Assembly: GCA_022925895.1 (NCBI GenBank)
Contig: JAKSYS010000340.1
Span: 1 to 64,000 of the forward strand
Direction of reading: 5' to 3'
Origin: Fragilaria crotonensis
Lineage: Eukaryota > Bacillariophyta > Fragilariophyceae > Fragilariales > Fragilariaceae
DNA: 64,000 nt
Part shown: positions 33,300 through 43,475 of the stretch, one piece after another
Layout: each line of letters begins with the position of its first letter
Numbering within the stretch: position 1 is the stretch's first letter
Translations under genes and position numbers: made by a program
The notes under the pieces: generated by a model
What the model saw: only the letters and a program-made list of their open reading frames with translations
The model's database searches: none
What the model was told of the DNA's origin: nothing

Positions 33300-34620
33300 T
33301 GTTCTCTAGAGAACCAAATATGATTCGATTAATAGACGAATTGGAGTACCATGTTAGCACGTGTTCTCAGAACAAAAGAATACAGGGAGAAGTTGTGAGT
33401 ACTTCCACGATCTCACCTTCGGAATAAACTCGTAGCATTGTTTAAAGCGACAGCCCTCGATATCGTCCGCGACCTCTGGATTATGATTGTGACTATGACT
33501 AACTAGCCATGTCGATGCGGAATCCAGAGTTCTCCTTCTCTGTTCTTGTTCAAGGTCCGATACATGCCCCATGCTGACATGCTGACATCCTATTTTTTCA
33601 TAACTCCTTGACGTCGCCACCTGCATGCGCCTCCTGCGACTGTAGAGGACATATGACCGACCACCAATGATTGAAATTTGACATGGTGGGTGGGCTGTGG
33701 GCTCTCATTGCCGAGGTGACTACCGGTAATAACCCGCTCTGCTCAAATGAGACTTGCTCATTTTTTTAGCATAGAAGTACAAATGTCTGATGTAGATGGC
33801 ACAATGATCTTCCTGGTACTCGGAGTGCATAACTTCGTACTTGTGCGTTTGGCAACTGGCACAACAAGGTCATTGAGGGGATGAAGCATGCCGTTTTCTG
33901 TCCGCGTCGTCGCACAGTCATCTGGTGACTTGGAGAATGCAGAATTTCGATGGTTGGGGCGGATGATGCCTCCAGTTGTACTCCATCAGTCACACTTCAA
34001 AATGGGGAGCCTTTGTAACCGCGCGTAATTTCGCGACTGAATGTTCCGATCCAAAATCTCGTTCGGAGAACACAAGCAGCGTTCTTCTGTTCTTGATTTC
34101 TTCAGATGCCGTCCGGGACCTTTCATCTTTTTAGTTGACACCCGCAAAACAGCAAATGTTCTGCTTCGCATCAAATCCGAAACGACGCTTGAAGTTGATC
34201 ATTCGAAGAGAAATTCCATGCCAGAGAGAAGAGTATGCCTATATCCACACAGACCCTGCATTCGCACCACTGACACCTCGCGCACTACGAACATTTTGTT
34301 GTGCGGACACGGCATCTAGAGCTAATCCCAGCGTCCAGGAACTACACCACTAGAGTAATGTTATAAGCTGAATGGGAATGCTAAAGTCGGATCATTAAAA
34401 CTGACATTTTGTGTCAAAGTCCACACAATTGTGGCCGCAACTGTACTCTACTAGCACGGTCACCTCTCACATCGATTTTCTCCTGCACAGGAACTTTCCT
34501 TTCTGTACCAATACCCAGAAACGGAGAGCGAGCTTTGTGGGTATACGTGTAGGTGATATTTTCATCACATGGTGAGGATCGGATAACAAAACAAAAGGGA
34601 TGCCAGCAATCCGATTTGCA
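33300..34620. other. No gene seen
   Basis: Several short open frames on both strands (for example 33626-33354 minus, 90 codons) without recognisable features. Confidence 0.4.
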
Positions 34621-34632
34621 CTTTTCTCTCCC

Positions 34633-34926
34633 TCAAGTCGACCGAGATTTTCCACTTCTTGTTGCTCGCGTCGAACCCTTGGTCGTGACAGACTTTTTCT
34701 CAATAACCTTCTTCTTCAGCGTCGTCTTTTTGTTATTGTCGTCAGCGGCTTGCGGAGACCGAGACCCACCAAGAATGCCATTGTGACCACCTCGAACAAC
34801 GTTTCGGAACGGTGATTCACAACGCGCATTCTTGTCAAGACGACCATTCCTTCTCGGCATGAAGGCATGAGAGATTGACAATAGAGATACGAGAATCAGT
34901 AGTAGTGATGTGGAGATGAATCGCAT
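34633..34926 (-). CDS. Small basic protein with signal peptide and plastid-type cleavage motif
   Basis: 97 residues from the ATG at 34926. MRFISTSLLLILVSLLSISHA is a strong signal peptide and is followed directly by FMPRRNGRL. A Phe just after the cleavage site, then basic residues, is the hallmark of the bipartite plastid targeting sequence of diatoms (the ASAFAP-type motif). The mature part is Arg/Lys- and Gly-rich (RGGHNGILGG, then KKTTLKKKVIEKK), with no domain I know. It could be a small chloroplast protein, or the first exon of a longer one. Confidence 0.55.
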   Translation of the reverse strand: MRFISTSLLLILVSLLSISHAFMPRRNGRLDKNARCESPFRNVVRGGHNGILGGSRSPQAADDNNKKTTLKKKVIEKKSVTTKGSTRATRSGKSRST

Positions 34927-34929
34927 GGT

Positions 34930-35231
34930 TTCAATGTATTACAGTAGGGCGACGGTGAAGTTGATGGACACCGTTGAAATTGATGTTGAGGGTGGTGCCA
35001 TCAACGTGTCAACTCGCCGGATCGAAACAACTCGTTGATGCCACCTTTCCTCGCATGAATGTAAAACAGGTTCTGTGTTGCCTTTTACTGTTCAAAACAC
35101 TCCCAGTACTCCTGTTCAACAGTAGTATCGTAGCATCGTAGTATACTGCTTGCGACGTTACTCAGGACACCGGAGTATCACAATTTCAGAGAGAGGACTG
35201 TACCCAACAAAACCGATTGGCGGCAGCGACG
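34930..35231. promoter_or_regulatory. Shared divergent promoter region
   Basis: The 305 bases between the minus-strand gene starting at 34926 and the plus-strand gene starting at 35232 must serve both promoters. No clear TATA box is seen. Confidence 0.35.
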
Positions 35232-36476
35232 ATGAGCAGCACCGACAAGCACGCCCCAGACCATAATTGTTCATCTGCTGCTGCACAGTCTGATTCTGCT
35301 GCAATACACTTTTTACAAAACAACAAAAGCAATAAGAACCTGACGGCCGCTGAAAAGGAGGCCAAACGCGATCGGAAAAAGGAATTGAAACGGAAACGTC
35401 ATCAGGCAAGTTTGGATCGGAGGTTGCGACATGCCATTGTGGTGCGAAAGGATCCAATTGCGGCACAGAAAACACGAGAAGAACTTGCATCATTATTATC
35501 ACTGTCATCGTCTGCTGTAGAAAATCATGGCGATGAGGATTTCCAAATTTGTCCAAACGAAAAGGAGGCGAGAGAATTTGTCATTGATGTTTACTTTAGA
35601 ATGAAACAAAGCCAAACTTTGCCTGCGGGCGGCAGTGGGTGTTCGAAAGAGACAAGACATGCTCAAACAAACGAAGCTGTCACTTTGTTGCGACACATGA
35701 CCAAGGGAACACAGCGCAAGGGCATGTTTGACAACACTGATGCCTTGTGGGGATATGCTCGTCAAAAGTTTCACGAACGAGCCATGCTGGTCTATGCATC
35801 GTTTGCAAACCTGAATCCATGTCAACAACCAACAACAGGACTACCAGAGGAGGAATATACACGACGGAAGATTTCGTGGGAATTGTTGACATCCATTAGA
35901 ACTGTGTGCTCCGTTGGTTGTGGACCTGGTTGTGACGCAGTCGGAGTTCTGGCGTTCCTCAAAGTCTTCTCTCGAGATTCTCACTTGAATTCTATGGTTC
36001 TCATGGATTGGGCCATGGACAAGTGGAAAGTCCTTGTTAATTTTCTGGAGCCTCTCCTTGTTCCGACCTTGGTTGATTCCATCGAATGCATGTCGGGTGA
36101 CATTACCAAACCCCTCAACGACGACGTGAATAGTCCACTCCAGGCCCACACCTCGCAGATGGATTTGTACGTATTCTCGTACATTTTGACTGAAACGCGC
36201 GGCAAATGGGAGCAATTTGTTAAAGACTTGATCTCATCCGCCAAGCCGAATGCACTGTTTTACTTTGCGGAACCCACCCCGTGGCAACTCCATCATTTGC
36301 GAAATCATGTCCTACTCCAAACACGTCCGCTTGATTCTGCTACTGCTACTGCTGCTAATAATTCTACACCTCTTCTCGATTACATTTGGGTCGACTCATC
36401 CATGAACCAGTCTGCAGAATTGCAGGCCATGGATGGACGACTAGGTCCTGGTACACTCTTGGCTCGAAAGCTGTAA
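35232..36476 (+). CDS. Predicted S-adenosylmethionine-dependent methyltransferase
   Basis: 414 residues in one exon. I chose the ATG at 35232 (MSSTDKHAPD); the frame is open a little further upstream but without an ATG. Residues 25-75 are a Lys/Arg-rich helix (EKEAKRDRKKELKRKRHQ), possibly nuclear or RNA-binding. The methyltransferase fold starts near residue 220 with RTVCSVGCGPGCDAVGVLAF (motif I, SAM-binding Gly loop), then LMDWAMDKW (acidic ribose-binding strand), CMSGDITKPL and DLYVFSYILTETRGKW (motif IV region), then NALFYFAEPTPWQ. The substrate is unknown. The basic N-terminus would suit an RNA or chromatin target, which is inference only. It converges with the Cys-rich gene, whose end lies 240 bases away. 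Confidence 0.8.
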   Translation: MSSTDKHAPDHNCSSAAAQSDSAAIHFLQNNKSNKNLTAAEKEAKRDRKKELKRKRHQASLDRRLRHAIVVRKDPIAAQKTREELASLLSLSSSAVENHGDEDFQICPNEKEAREFVIDVYFRMKQSQTLPAGGSGCSKETRHAQTNEAVTLLRHMTKGTQRKGMFDNTDALWGYARQKFHERAMLVYASFANLNPCQQPTTGLPEEEYTRRKISWELLTSIRTVCSVGCGPGCDAVGVLAFLKVFSRDSHLNSMVLMDWAMDKWKVLVNFLEPLLVPTLVDSIECMSGDITKPLNDDVNSPLQAHTSQMDLYVFSYILTETRGKWEQFVKDLISSAKPNALFYFAEPTPWQLHHLRNHVLLQTRPLDSATATAANNSTPLLDYIWVDSSMNQSAELQAMDGRLGPGTLLARKL

Positions 36477-36719
36477 TGGTTCTTGTGATTGTCATTCACC
36501 ATTTCTGTGCGTATTGCGCGTCTGCCAACCGGTCAGGGTTGATGGATGGTCGCATGGCGTCTTTTTTGTTGCCATGACTGTATGTATGCACAATACTCCG
36601 AATCTTCTTTGAGACGACCGCAACAAGCTGCTAAAGATATAATCAAAATAACAATAAAAAAGGATATTTATAATATCATGTGTGAGCGTAGTATTTGTAC
36701 TCGCTAGTCGGCAACAACA

Positions 36720-37743
36720 TTACATGCCGAACACGAAATGGAAAGTTGCTGTACCGACAAGTGGGATCAAAAACGCCATAAGAACCGGCATCAATCCGGT
36801 CGACGACGAACCGACGGGACCTTGGAATGCAGGAGGTAGCGTGAGCACCGCGGCAGTAGGTTCGGTGGTACCCGATTTGGTGGGTGGGCTCGCCGTAGGC
36901 TCGGGCCCAGTGGCAGCAGGAGCGGGCGTGTCCGCTGGGGCGATGGGCTTGGTGGTACCAGAGGTCGTGGGTGGGCTCGCCGTAGGCTCAGGCCCAGTGC
37001 CAGAAGGAGCAGGCGTGTCCACTGGGGCAACAGGGTTGGTTGTACCAGAGGTCGTGGGTGGGCTCTCCGTTGGAACCGATCCAGGGCCAATGGAGGAGGT
37101 GGCGTGCCCACGGGGGCGACAGTACCCGTCACCTCCTCCTCCATTTTGAGAGTGGTAGTCCCGATTTCGCAGCCATAATAGGGAATGGCAAGAGGCCCCA
37201 AAAGCCCATTGAGGGCAGAATCGCCCAGGGATGTCCAACCTCCAAAAAGACGTGAGGTGCAAGGATCGGAGGTCGCACCGGCTTCGATGTTGGTGCGCAG
37301 TCGATTACCAAGTCAATGCCCCCGATAGTACATGTAGTCGGAGAGCATGATGTGCATTCTTCACCATTGATAGTGACAGCGCAGTAACTGTCGTCGAAGT
37401 CGTAGTCAAGTCTTAAAGTACCAGTGCGCCCTTCCGTGTAGGTCCATAGGAAGGTATCTTGATTATCGCCAAGAATATCATAAAGAGCTCCAGTCGAATA
37501 TGAGCCGCAAATGCCGAGAGCTTCGACGCAGTAGATGCACCCGGTAGCACATTCGGTCACGTAATTATAATCTGCGTCAGTTATACAATCATTGCACGCG
37601 GGTTGGTAGGGACAGTTGCAAGTCTCCGAAGGAGAAGCAGTGGAATTGGCACGTTCAAGGGAATCGTTACAATGATCAAACGATTGACCGGCAACGCGAC
37701 TGGCAAACCAAGCCAAAAGAATGTTTGCGGAAATCACTCGCAT
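36720..37743 (-). CDS. Secreted Cys-rich protein with Pro/Thr stalk and hydrophobic C-terminus
   Basis: Start ATG at 37743: MRVISANILLAWFASRVAGQ is a signal peptide. The mature domain is Cys-rich (CNCPYQPACNDC, CATGCIYC, LGICGSYS, ECTSCSPTTC) with WTYTEGRTGTLRLDYDF in the middle. A stalk then has three 30-residue repeats of the type SPPTTSGTTxPxAPxDTPAP, and the C-terminus MPVLMAFLIPLVGTATF is hydrophobic, like a GPI-anchor signal. So it is probably an anchored cell-wall or surface protein. Two frame discrepancies interrupt it. One, next to IDC near 37304, is a GCGC where the paralogue at 40.3 kb has GC. The other lies in a CCT run near 37105. The gene is either recently inactivated or mis-sequenced at short repeats. 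Full length would be about 340 residues. Confidence 0.65.
36830..37090 (-). repeat. ~90-base repeats coding the Pro/Thr stalk
   Basis: Three in-frame copies of about 87-90 bases (on the plus strand each holds GGTGGGCTCGCCGTAGGCTC or a close variant), giving the stalk of the secreted Cys-rich protein. Such repeats commonly vary in number between alleles. Confidence 0.8.
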
Positions 37744-37889
37744 TGTGATCTTCTTGTACAAGGGATGGCTCCTCTCAACAATTGTGTGACAAGATTTTTG
37801 TACGCCACCTTGGTCGACCGGGATCGGTGTCAAGATCCACGTATCCTGTGTACTCTATCCTCTTGTGCGTTTGTGACCATGTGAGCTAG

Positions 37890-38270
37890 GTCGTAGACCT
37901 ACAATATGACATATGTGCAGTGTAACTCCGACGACCGGATCCAAACATGCATACGAAGCATTCGCCCATTGCTTAAGCGCATGAGGCGAATCGCTTTAAA
38001 GGAATACTCGACAAGTCATTCACACCGCATGATTATGACCATGTCAGGATAAACAATTAGAGGAAATGCTTTCGTCGATTTCACTGGTTTCACGTTTAGC
38101 ACGCTCAATGCGATGTATAAGACGTCCGCAACCTTGACGCGCAATATCCGGATCCAAAGTCATCCTTATGACCCAATTGAAACTTGGAAACTAACGAGTT
38201 TACAAAAGTCATACTCGGATTTCTCCGACCTTCGAAAACAACGTGGCCCGTTGATGTTAGGAAATTGAGT
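37890..38270. other. No firm gene
   Basis: A 39-codon minus-strand frame (38163-38044, MTLDPDIARQGCGRLIHRIE) reads like a gene end but has no partner exon that I can see. Otherwise empty. Confidence 0.3.
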
Positions 38271-38275
38271 CAAAG

Positions 38276-38483
38276 TTCGTGTCTTTCATGAACGACATTC
38301 TTATCTTCAACAAGAATTGACGGCTGCTGAGTATTTGTGGGCTACGTCCTACGGACTTTCTAAACCTCCATACGCGCGAAAAAAGTACGTGCGTCGGTTT
38401 CAGTCACTGATTGAGACTTCAGGAGTTAAAGAAGTTTTGGGAAAGTTTGGCGCGACACAACCCTTTTTTGTTTTAGGCTAAAC
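38276..38483 (+). pseudogene. Unidentified gene fragment
   Basis: A 69-codon open stretch without ATG: KVRVFHERHSYLQQELTAAE, then WATSYGLSKPPYARKKYVRR and QPFFVLG, then stop. The composition looks coding and ends naturally. 60 bases on, another frame (38544-38822) begins with the similar MLKVRVYEKLLRCAHL, suggesting remnants of one duplicated gene. Function unknown. Confidence 0.35.
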
Positions 38484-38543
38484 ATTCGTCGAATACCGCA
38501 TTGTGCGCTCCGGCACTCAGCATCTTGGTTACGGGAAATCAGG

Positions 38544-39159
38544 ATGCTCAAAGTTCGGGTTTACGAGAAATTGCTTCGTTGCGCGCACCTTCAAACAAGT
38601 ATGTACGGAGCAAAAGTACAAATACCTGGTACTCCTGGAGTTGACTCCGGAGTGCTGTTGACATGTTGGAATGACATTAACACCATTGGACCGTTGGATA
38701 GAGATGCTACAGCATGTGCTGTCTTTTCGTCCCTCCTTGCACTCAACCTGGAGCACGACAGAGTGATCAGGCCTGCCCCGCGACATCACACTCGTGGTGT
38801 CACTTTTCGAATTTTACGTTGACTGCGACAACAATAAATTCTGTCTCGTCAAGGACAAGCTGAAACCTGTCATTTAACACTCCTTGGAACTGAACCTGGA
38901 CAACGTATTGAGGTGTTACAGCCTTTTGTTTGAACTGCACCACGCGATAAGTTCAGATTCGTCGATTGGAGGTGACGACAAAACCTTTGAAGTCGTCAAC
39001 TATACTACCAAATCTAAGCCCCAGCTAGAACTGACTGCAAAGGACAAACACACACTTCAAGATACTGTTGTTGAGGATTTGACGGAGGCCCAGTGGGAAG
39101 TGCTTGAAATGATCAGGATACAGCGAGCTTGTATCCAGTCCCTCCAAAACATTGACTAG
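38544..39159 (+). pseudogene. Unidentified gene remnants
   Basis: Two short frames: 38544-38822 (92 codons, containing TPGVDSGVLLTCWNDIN) and 38884-39159 (91 codons, ending LTEAQWEVLEMIRIQRACIQ). They read like protein but are interrupted, and I recognise no family. A Ulp1-type peptidase was considered for the first (DSGV where DCGV would be expected) but the match is too weak. Confidence 0.3.
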
Positions 39160-40340
39160 ACCAAATCTCTGCGACATTTTTTGAAACCCATCGTCAAGCT
39201 AGATATACCATCGGAATGATCCATCGTTGTTGTTCAGGTTACTGAGAGTTTTGATGGATATGTGGTTTTCCTCGGAGTAGGAGATCACCGCGACCGTCCA
39301 GTTAGGCTTCGCTCGCGCCTATGATGCCCTGGTGGAAGACCCTGCGGAGCGATGTCGAATAGAAGCCGTGGCATGACAGTATCTTCCCGACGAATTTTTG
39401 GAAAACGATCCCATGGTGATATCTTCACAACACAAATCAGCGTAGCAAGTGTCCCTTGATCGAAGGGAGGAAAAGGATCCTGAATATGAGAACTCTGGTC
39501 TTGGTTGCTTTATTTGGCCGCCTTTTTGCACAGACGATTCTATTGACGAGAAAGGAGCGATTCACCACGTTACGAGCATCCAGCTGAATCAACAACGCGA
39601 CAGCAGTTGACCATTGACCCATGACTATTCGTTGCCTGTGTTTGTCCTGGTGGACAGATGTTCTCCTTGGTGAGAGCAACAGACGATAACGTAGCAAAGT
39701 CCTCTACCTTTGTTGTCGTTGCCGACTTCAGTCGCGGCAATCTCTAGTACTAGTAGTACTTCTGGTCTTCTGGTACCTTCGATTGGATTAACGAGGAAAT
39801 TCCTGGCGCGGCCAAAGGAGGATTTCATGTGCCCCTAAAATTGACGTTGCTTAACATTCATATCTTTTCGAAAGGGCGATAATGTTTAGTTGGCCATAGT
39901 TTTTTAGATCTGCTCACATCTTCAGCTTTCGATCATCATACATGTAGGTAGAATGTGAATGTTGGAGCGTTTTGGCTTCAACACCGCTTCAACACCGCAC
40001 AGTTGTGCACTGGCAGTCTATTCTTGCCAGTTTCCCGCATCTCCCAGCAACGTTATGATGCTTATGATGGCAAAGGATCCTTTTCAAACGCACCATAACA
40101 ACGCGCCTTACAGTAGGAAGCAACTGTTCCTTGCTGGGAGTTGTATGGCGAGAAAACTTGATTTCACAGCACGTACCGAGCTGCACGTAGCACATGGAAT
40201 GTACCAAATTTTTTTTGTCACAAATCATTCCATTTTGTGTTGTGGACTCCGAGTAATTGCATTTTTTGTGGATCCCAATAACTGTCACCTGTTTTTCGTG
40301 AACGTGACATCATATTATTCTTTCCGATCAGAAAATATCC
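39160..40340. other. No gene seen
   Basis: Short open frames only. A plus-strand frame at 39959-40438 runs antisense into the Cys-rich pseudogene and is not credible. Confidence 0.4.
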
Positions 40341-40344
40341 TACT

Positions 40345-40735
40345 CTTTTCTAAAATTTGCGGTCGCACCTGCTTCAAGGTTAGTGCAGTCAATAGCTGCA
40401 TCTACGTTGCCGTCATTGCAATCATGCATAACACATGACGTACACTCCTGATTCCTGATCATCAATTTCGACTTTGCACGTACTACCGTCATAATAAAAT
40501 GCGAAAGTTCCAGCCATTGCGTCCTTCCGTGTACGTCCATTCTGAGAGGGCGCTCTGCCGGGAAGTGGTAAATGTGACTGTTTCCGAAGTGATGCCACAA
40601 GTACTTGTACCCAATAGTGAGTCGCAGTAGATGCAGTTGTCCGAGAAGCGAGCCGAGACGGAAGAATCACCTATCACACACAGAGGGCTTCGTACAATTG
40701 CATGAGCTCGTTCCAGCATTATAGGACGCTATGTT
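40345..40735 (-). pseudogene. Decayed paralogue of the secreted Cys-rich gene
   Basis: In changing frames the minus strand keeps CIYCDSLLG, CGITSETVTFT, WTYTEGR, YDGSTCKVEI, ECTSC and AAIDCTNLEAGATANF, colinear with the gene at 36720-37743 (CIYCVEALGICG, WTYTEGR, CTSC, VIDC). The Pro/Thr stalk and the signal peptide are lost. It documents a local duplication and supplies the reference for spotting the frame slip in the intact copy. Confidence 0.7.
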
Positions 40736-40939
40736 AAGGGAATTGTCACACTGGCTAGGAAAACGACATTGTTTGTACCTAATTAAAAATCTATCATGTG
40801 TGACGAAGAACTCGTATTTCATTCTCAAGGTCGCCTATGTAAAATGCGAAGAAGAGTCTGAGCATTGGTACTTCCGCATGTTCATCTACAGATTTGATTT
40901 TTTGAAATAAAAAATGCAGGGCAATGTGACGACGTCACG

Positions 40940-41100
40940 TTGTATGTGGTAGGATGAAAAAAGCCTCCACGCCTGTTTCATCCTACCGTAGGATGCAAAA
41001 TTGCCTCCTACCATCTTTTCCGGGTTTTTACGGTCGAATAACGTCAAAAAACGAATTTAACCGAAAAATCATCCTACCCTCCTACCATCCTACCCGAAAA
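40940..41100. repeat. TAGGATG/CATCCTA hairpin cluster
   Basis: GGTAGGATGAAA pairs with TTTCATCCTACC 16 bases on, then GTAGGATG, CCTCCTACC and three more CATCCTACC words follow. This could form a branched foldback in DNA or RNA. Confidence 0.6.
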
Positions 41101-41103
41101 TTG

Positions 41104-41515
41104 CTGAGTTAAGAACGCCCCTAAGAATAGTTCTACTATTAGTACGTAGTACATACGTAAAATCCTCACCAACGGCTTAATTAAGGCCCTCCAGCCTCCG
41201 GGTTGAGGAGTCCGGAGTCCGGAGTTATGCTATGTTATGTACCAGTCTGGCGGGCGGCCGTTGGCCGCGGTTGTTGCACGACGGTAGAGGAGGTCTGGTA
41301 CGATCTCTACCTGGTACGGAGTACAACGTTTGTACCATGACATATGCCATAAGCATATATCTGTTATGGAGGTAGCGATTTGAATGCAACGAAACTACGT
41401 CACGGGAAATGTCACAGAATTTTGCTCAGTGAAATTTTGATTAAAATTAGTCGCAAACCTCATTTTGGAGTCTCACAATCAACCTTACGTTATTAATATA
41501 TGCTGGATATTCCTG
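41104..41515. other. Non-coding, with a diverged MULE-like end
   Basis: At 41383-41413 GCGATTTGAATGCAACGAAA resembles the terminal repeat of the MULE and MITE at reduced identity. Otherwise the stretch is GTAC- and TCCGGAGT-rich. Confidence 0.4.
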
Positions 41516-41516
41516 G

Positions 41517-42925
41517 TAAGATGGCTGAACCGTTTGTACGTAATGGAGATACTAAAGCTGCTTATGCTTTGATTTGACACAGTGCTTGAGCTGCAAATGT
41601 GCACCATGTACTTTTCTACCACATGCAAGATTGCTGAACTGTTTGTACGTAGTGGAGGTGCTAAAGCTGCTTATGTTTTGAATTGACTTGCTGTTTCACG
41701 TACCACCACAGCTGCTACCTGGTACCGGTAGTCAGGGCTCAGTGATAAGTTACTACCACAGTGGTAAACTGTGGTGAGGAACTACTGCAACTGCGGCCTA
41801 ATACCACCCTGAAAGTTAACTAACTAACTACAGTACAATACTACCTCATTCCTACTGTATATTTCACTAACTACTGCGCATACTGGTAGTAGTAATAGTA
41901 CTTGTACCATTTTATACATAATGCCAAGCTCAGGAACTGTTACTGATTACTGATTATGGTGACTATGATGCTAGGCGTGTACTGTAGTAGAATCTTCCGG
42001 TAGTCGGTTCCGATTGACAGTGTGCCATGGCCTTGTGCACTGATCCCTAACATCCCCCAGTCGCGGTAACCTCCGTACTGTCCACGGAACTGTTTCTAAT
42101 TACTGTGCTTTGAGGCCTACTATCACCGCAGTACTGTGTGCATTATATATACTGCTGCTATCACTGTGCACTGTGCACTGTGCACTGTGCACTGTGCACT
42201 GATCCCCAACATACAGTGCTTGAGCCGCAAATGTGCACCATGTACTGTACTTTTCTACCACATGCAAGATTGCTGAACTGTTTGTACGTAGTGGAGGTGC
42301 TAAAGCTGCTTATGTTTTGAATTGACTTGCTGTTTCACGTACCACCACAGCTGCTACCTGGTACCGGTAGTCAGGGCTCGGTGATAAGTTACTACCACAG
42401 TGGTAAACTGTGGTGAGGAACTACTCGTACTGCAACTGCCGCCTAATACCACCCTGAAAGTTAACTAACTAACTACAGTACCTCATTCCTACTGTATATT
42501 TCACCAACTACTGCGCATACTGGTAGTAGTAATAGTACTTGTACCATTTTATACATAACTGCTAAGCGCAGGAACTGTTACTGATTACTGATTATGGTGA
42601 CTATGAGACGTTAGGCGTGTACTGTAGTAGAATCTTCCGGTAGTCGGTTCCGATTGACGGTGTGCCATGGCCTTGTGCACTGATCCCCAACATCCCCAGT
42701 CGCGGTAACCTCCGTACTGTCCACGGAACTGTTTCAAATTACTGTGCTTTGAGGCCTACTATCACCGCAGTACTGTGTGCATTATATATACTGCTACTAT
42801 CACTGTGCACTGTGCACTGTGCACTGATCCCCAACATCCCCCAGTCTCGGTGGTCCGTACTGTCCACGGAACTGTTTCTAATTACTGTGCTTTGAGGCCT
42901 ACTATCACGGCAGTACTGTGTGCAT
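41517..42925. repeat. Large tandem duplication, unit about 630 bases
   Basis: Two nearly identical full units (about 41580-42211 and 42212-42825), with a partial unit on each side (41517-41579 and 42826-42925). Each unit has CAAGATTGCTGAACTGTTTG, TACCACAGTGGTAAACTGTG, a TAACTAACTAACTA run and a GTGCACT heptamer tract that differs in copy number between units. There is no credible open frame. The high identity means recent duplication. Confidence 0.9.
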
Positions 42926-43400
42926 TTTTTACACTGTAACTAACGACACCGACTCTGGACATTGGACATGTAGTTTTCTACTGCAAAATTTGTACCATGG
43001 AATCTGGAATTCAAAATACATTTTCCAGTATTTCTAGACAGATCGAACAAACTGGATATGGCATTAACGGAGTACTTGTACATAAAATTGTTGTCCGTTC
43101 TACACAACGATTCGTACCACGTTATACAATATACATTTCTGGACACAGTGTAAAAAAGTTTTCATGTAGATTTCTACTGAAAAATTTGTACCATGTACTT
43201 TTCTACCGCAAATGCTACGTCAGTACGTGGATTAAAAAATAAATATATACGATTACTTTTGAAAATACAGTACGACAATATCTGAGTTATCTTAGGTATA
43301 TATAATAACAAGGTGATAACAGACCGTGGTATGTTTGAGACGTGAGACACGACGACACGACTGATAAACACCGCGGGTGCGATAGCCTTCGAGAAACTAC
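42926..43400. other. No gene seen
   Basis: AT-rich spacer. It contains a diverged repeated phrase TTTTCTACTGCAAAATTTGTACCATG / TTTCTACTGAAAAATTTGTACCATG (near 42972 and 43170), related to words in the adjacent tandem block. Confidence 0.4.
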
Positions 43401-43475
43401 CTCACCAGCACCTTGCCGAGTTTGACAATTTCATTGTTCGCTTCCTGGTACCCCTTTTCAAAAGTCAAAAGTAAC

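Noticed and set aside
36682-37149. Plus-strand Gly/Val-rich 155-codon frame
   Set aside because: It is antisense to the Pro/Thr stalk repeats of the secreted protein; the minus strand has the signal peptide, Cys pattern and paralogue support.
38544-38822. Ulp1/SENP-type peptidase fragment
   Set aside because: Only DSGV resembles the DCGV active-site word and the catalytic Cys would be missing; too weak to call.
39959-40438. Plus-strand 159-codon frame
   Set aside because: It overlaps the Cys-rich pseudogene in antisense and lacks any recognisable motif.
41580-42830. Genes in the 630-base tandem block
   Set aside because: Open frames are short, differ between the copies and mirror GTGCACT repeats.
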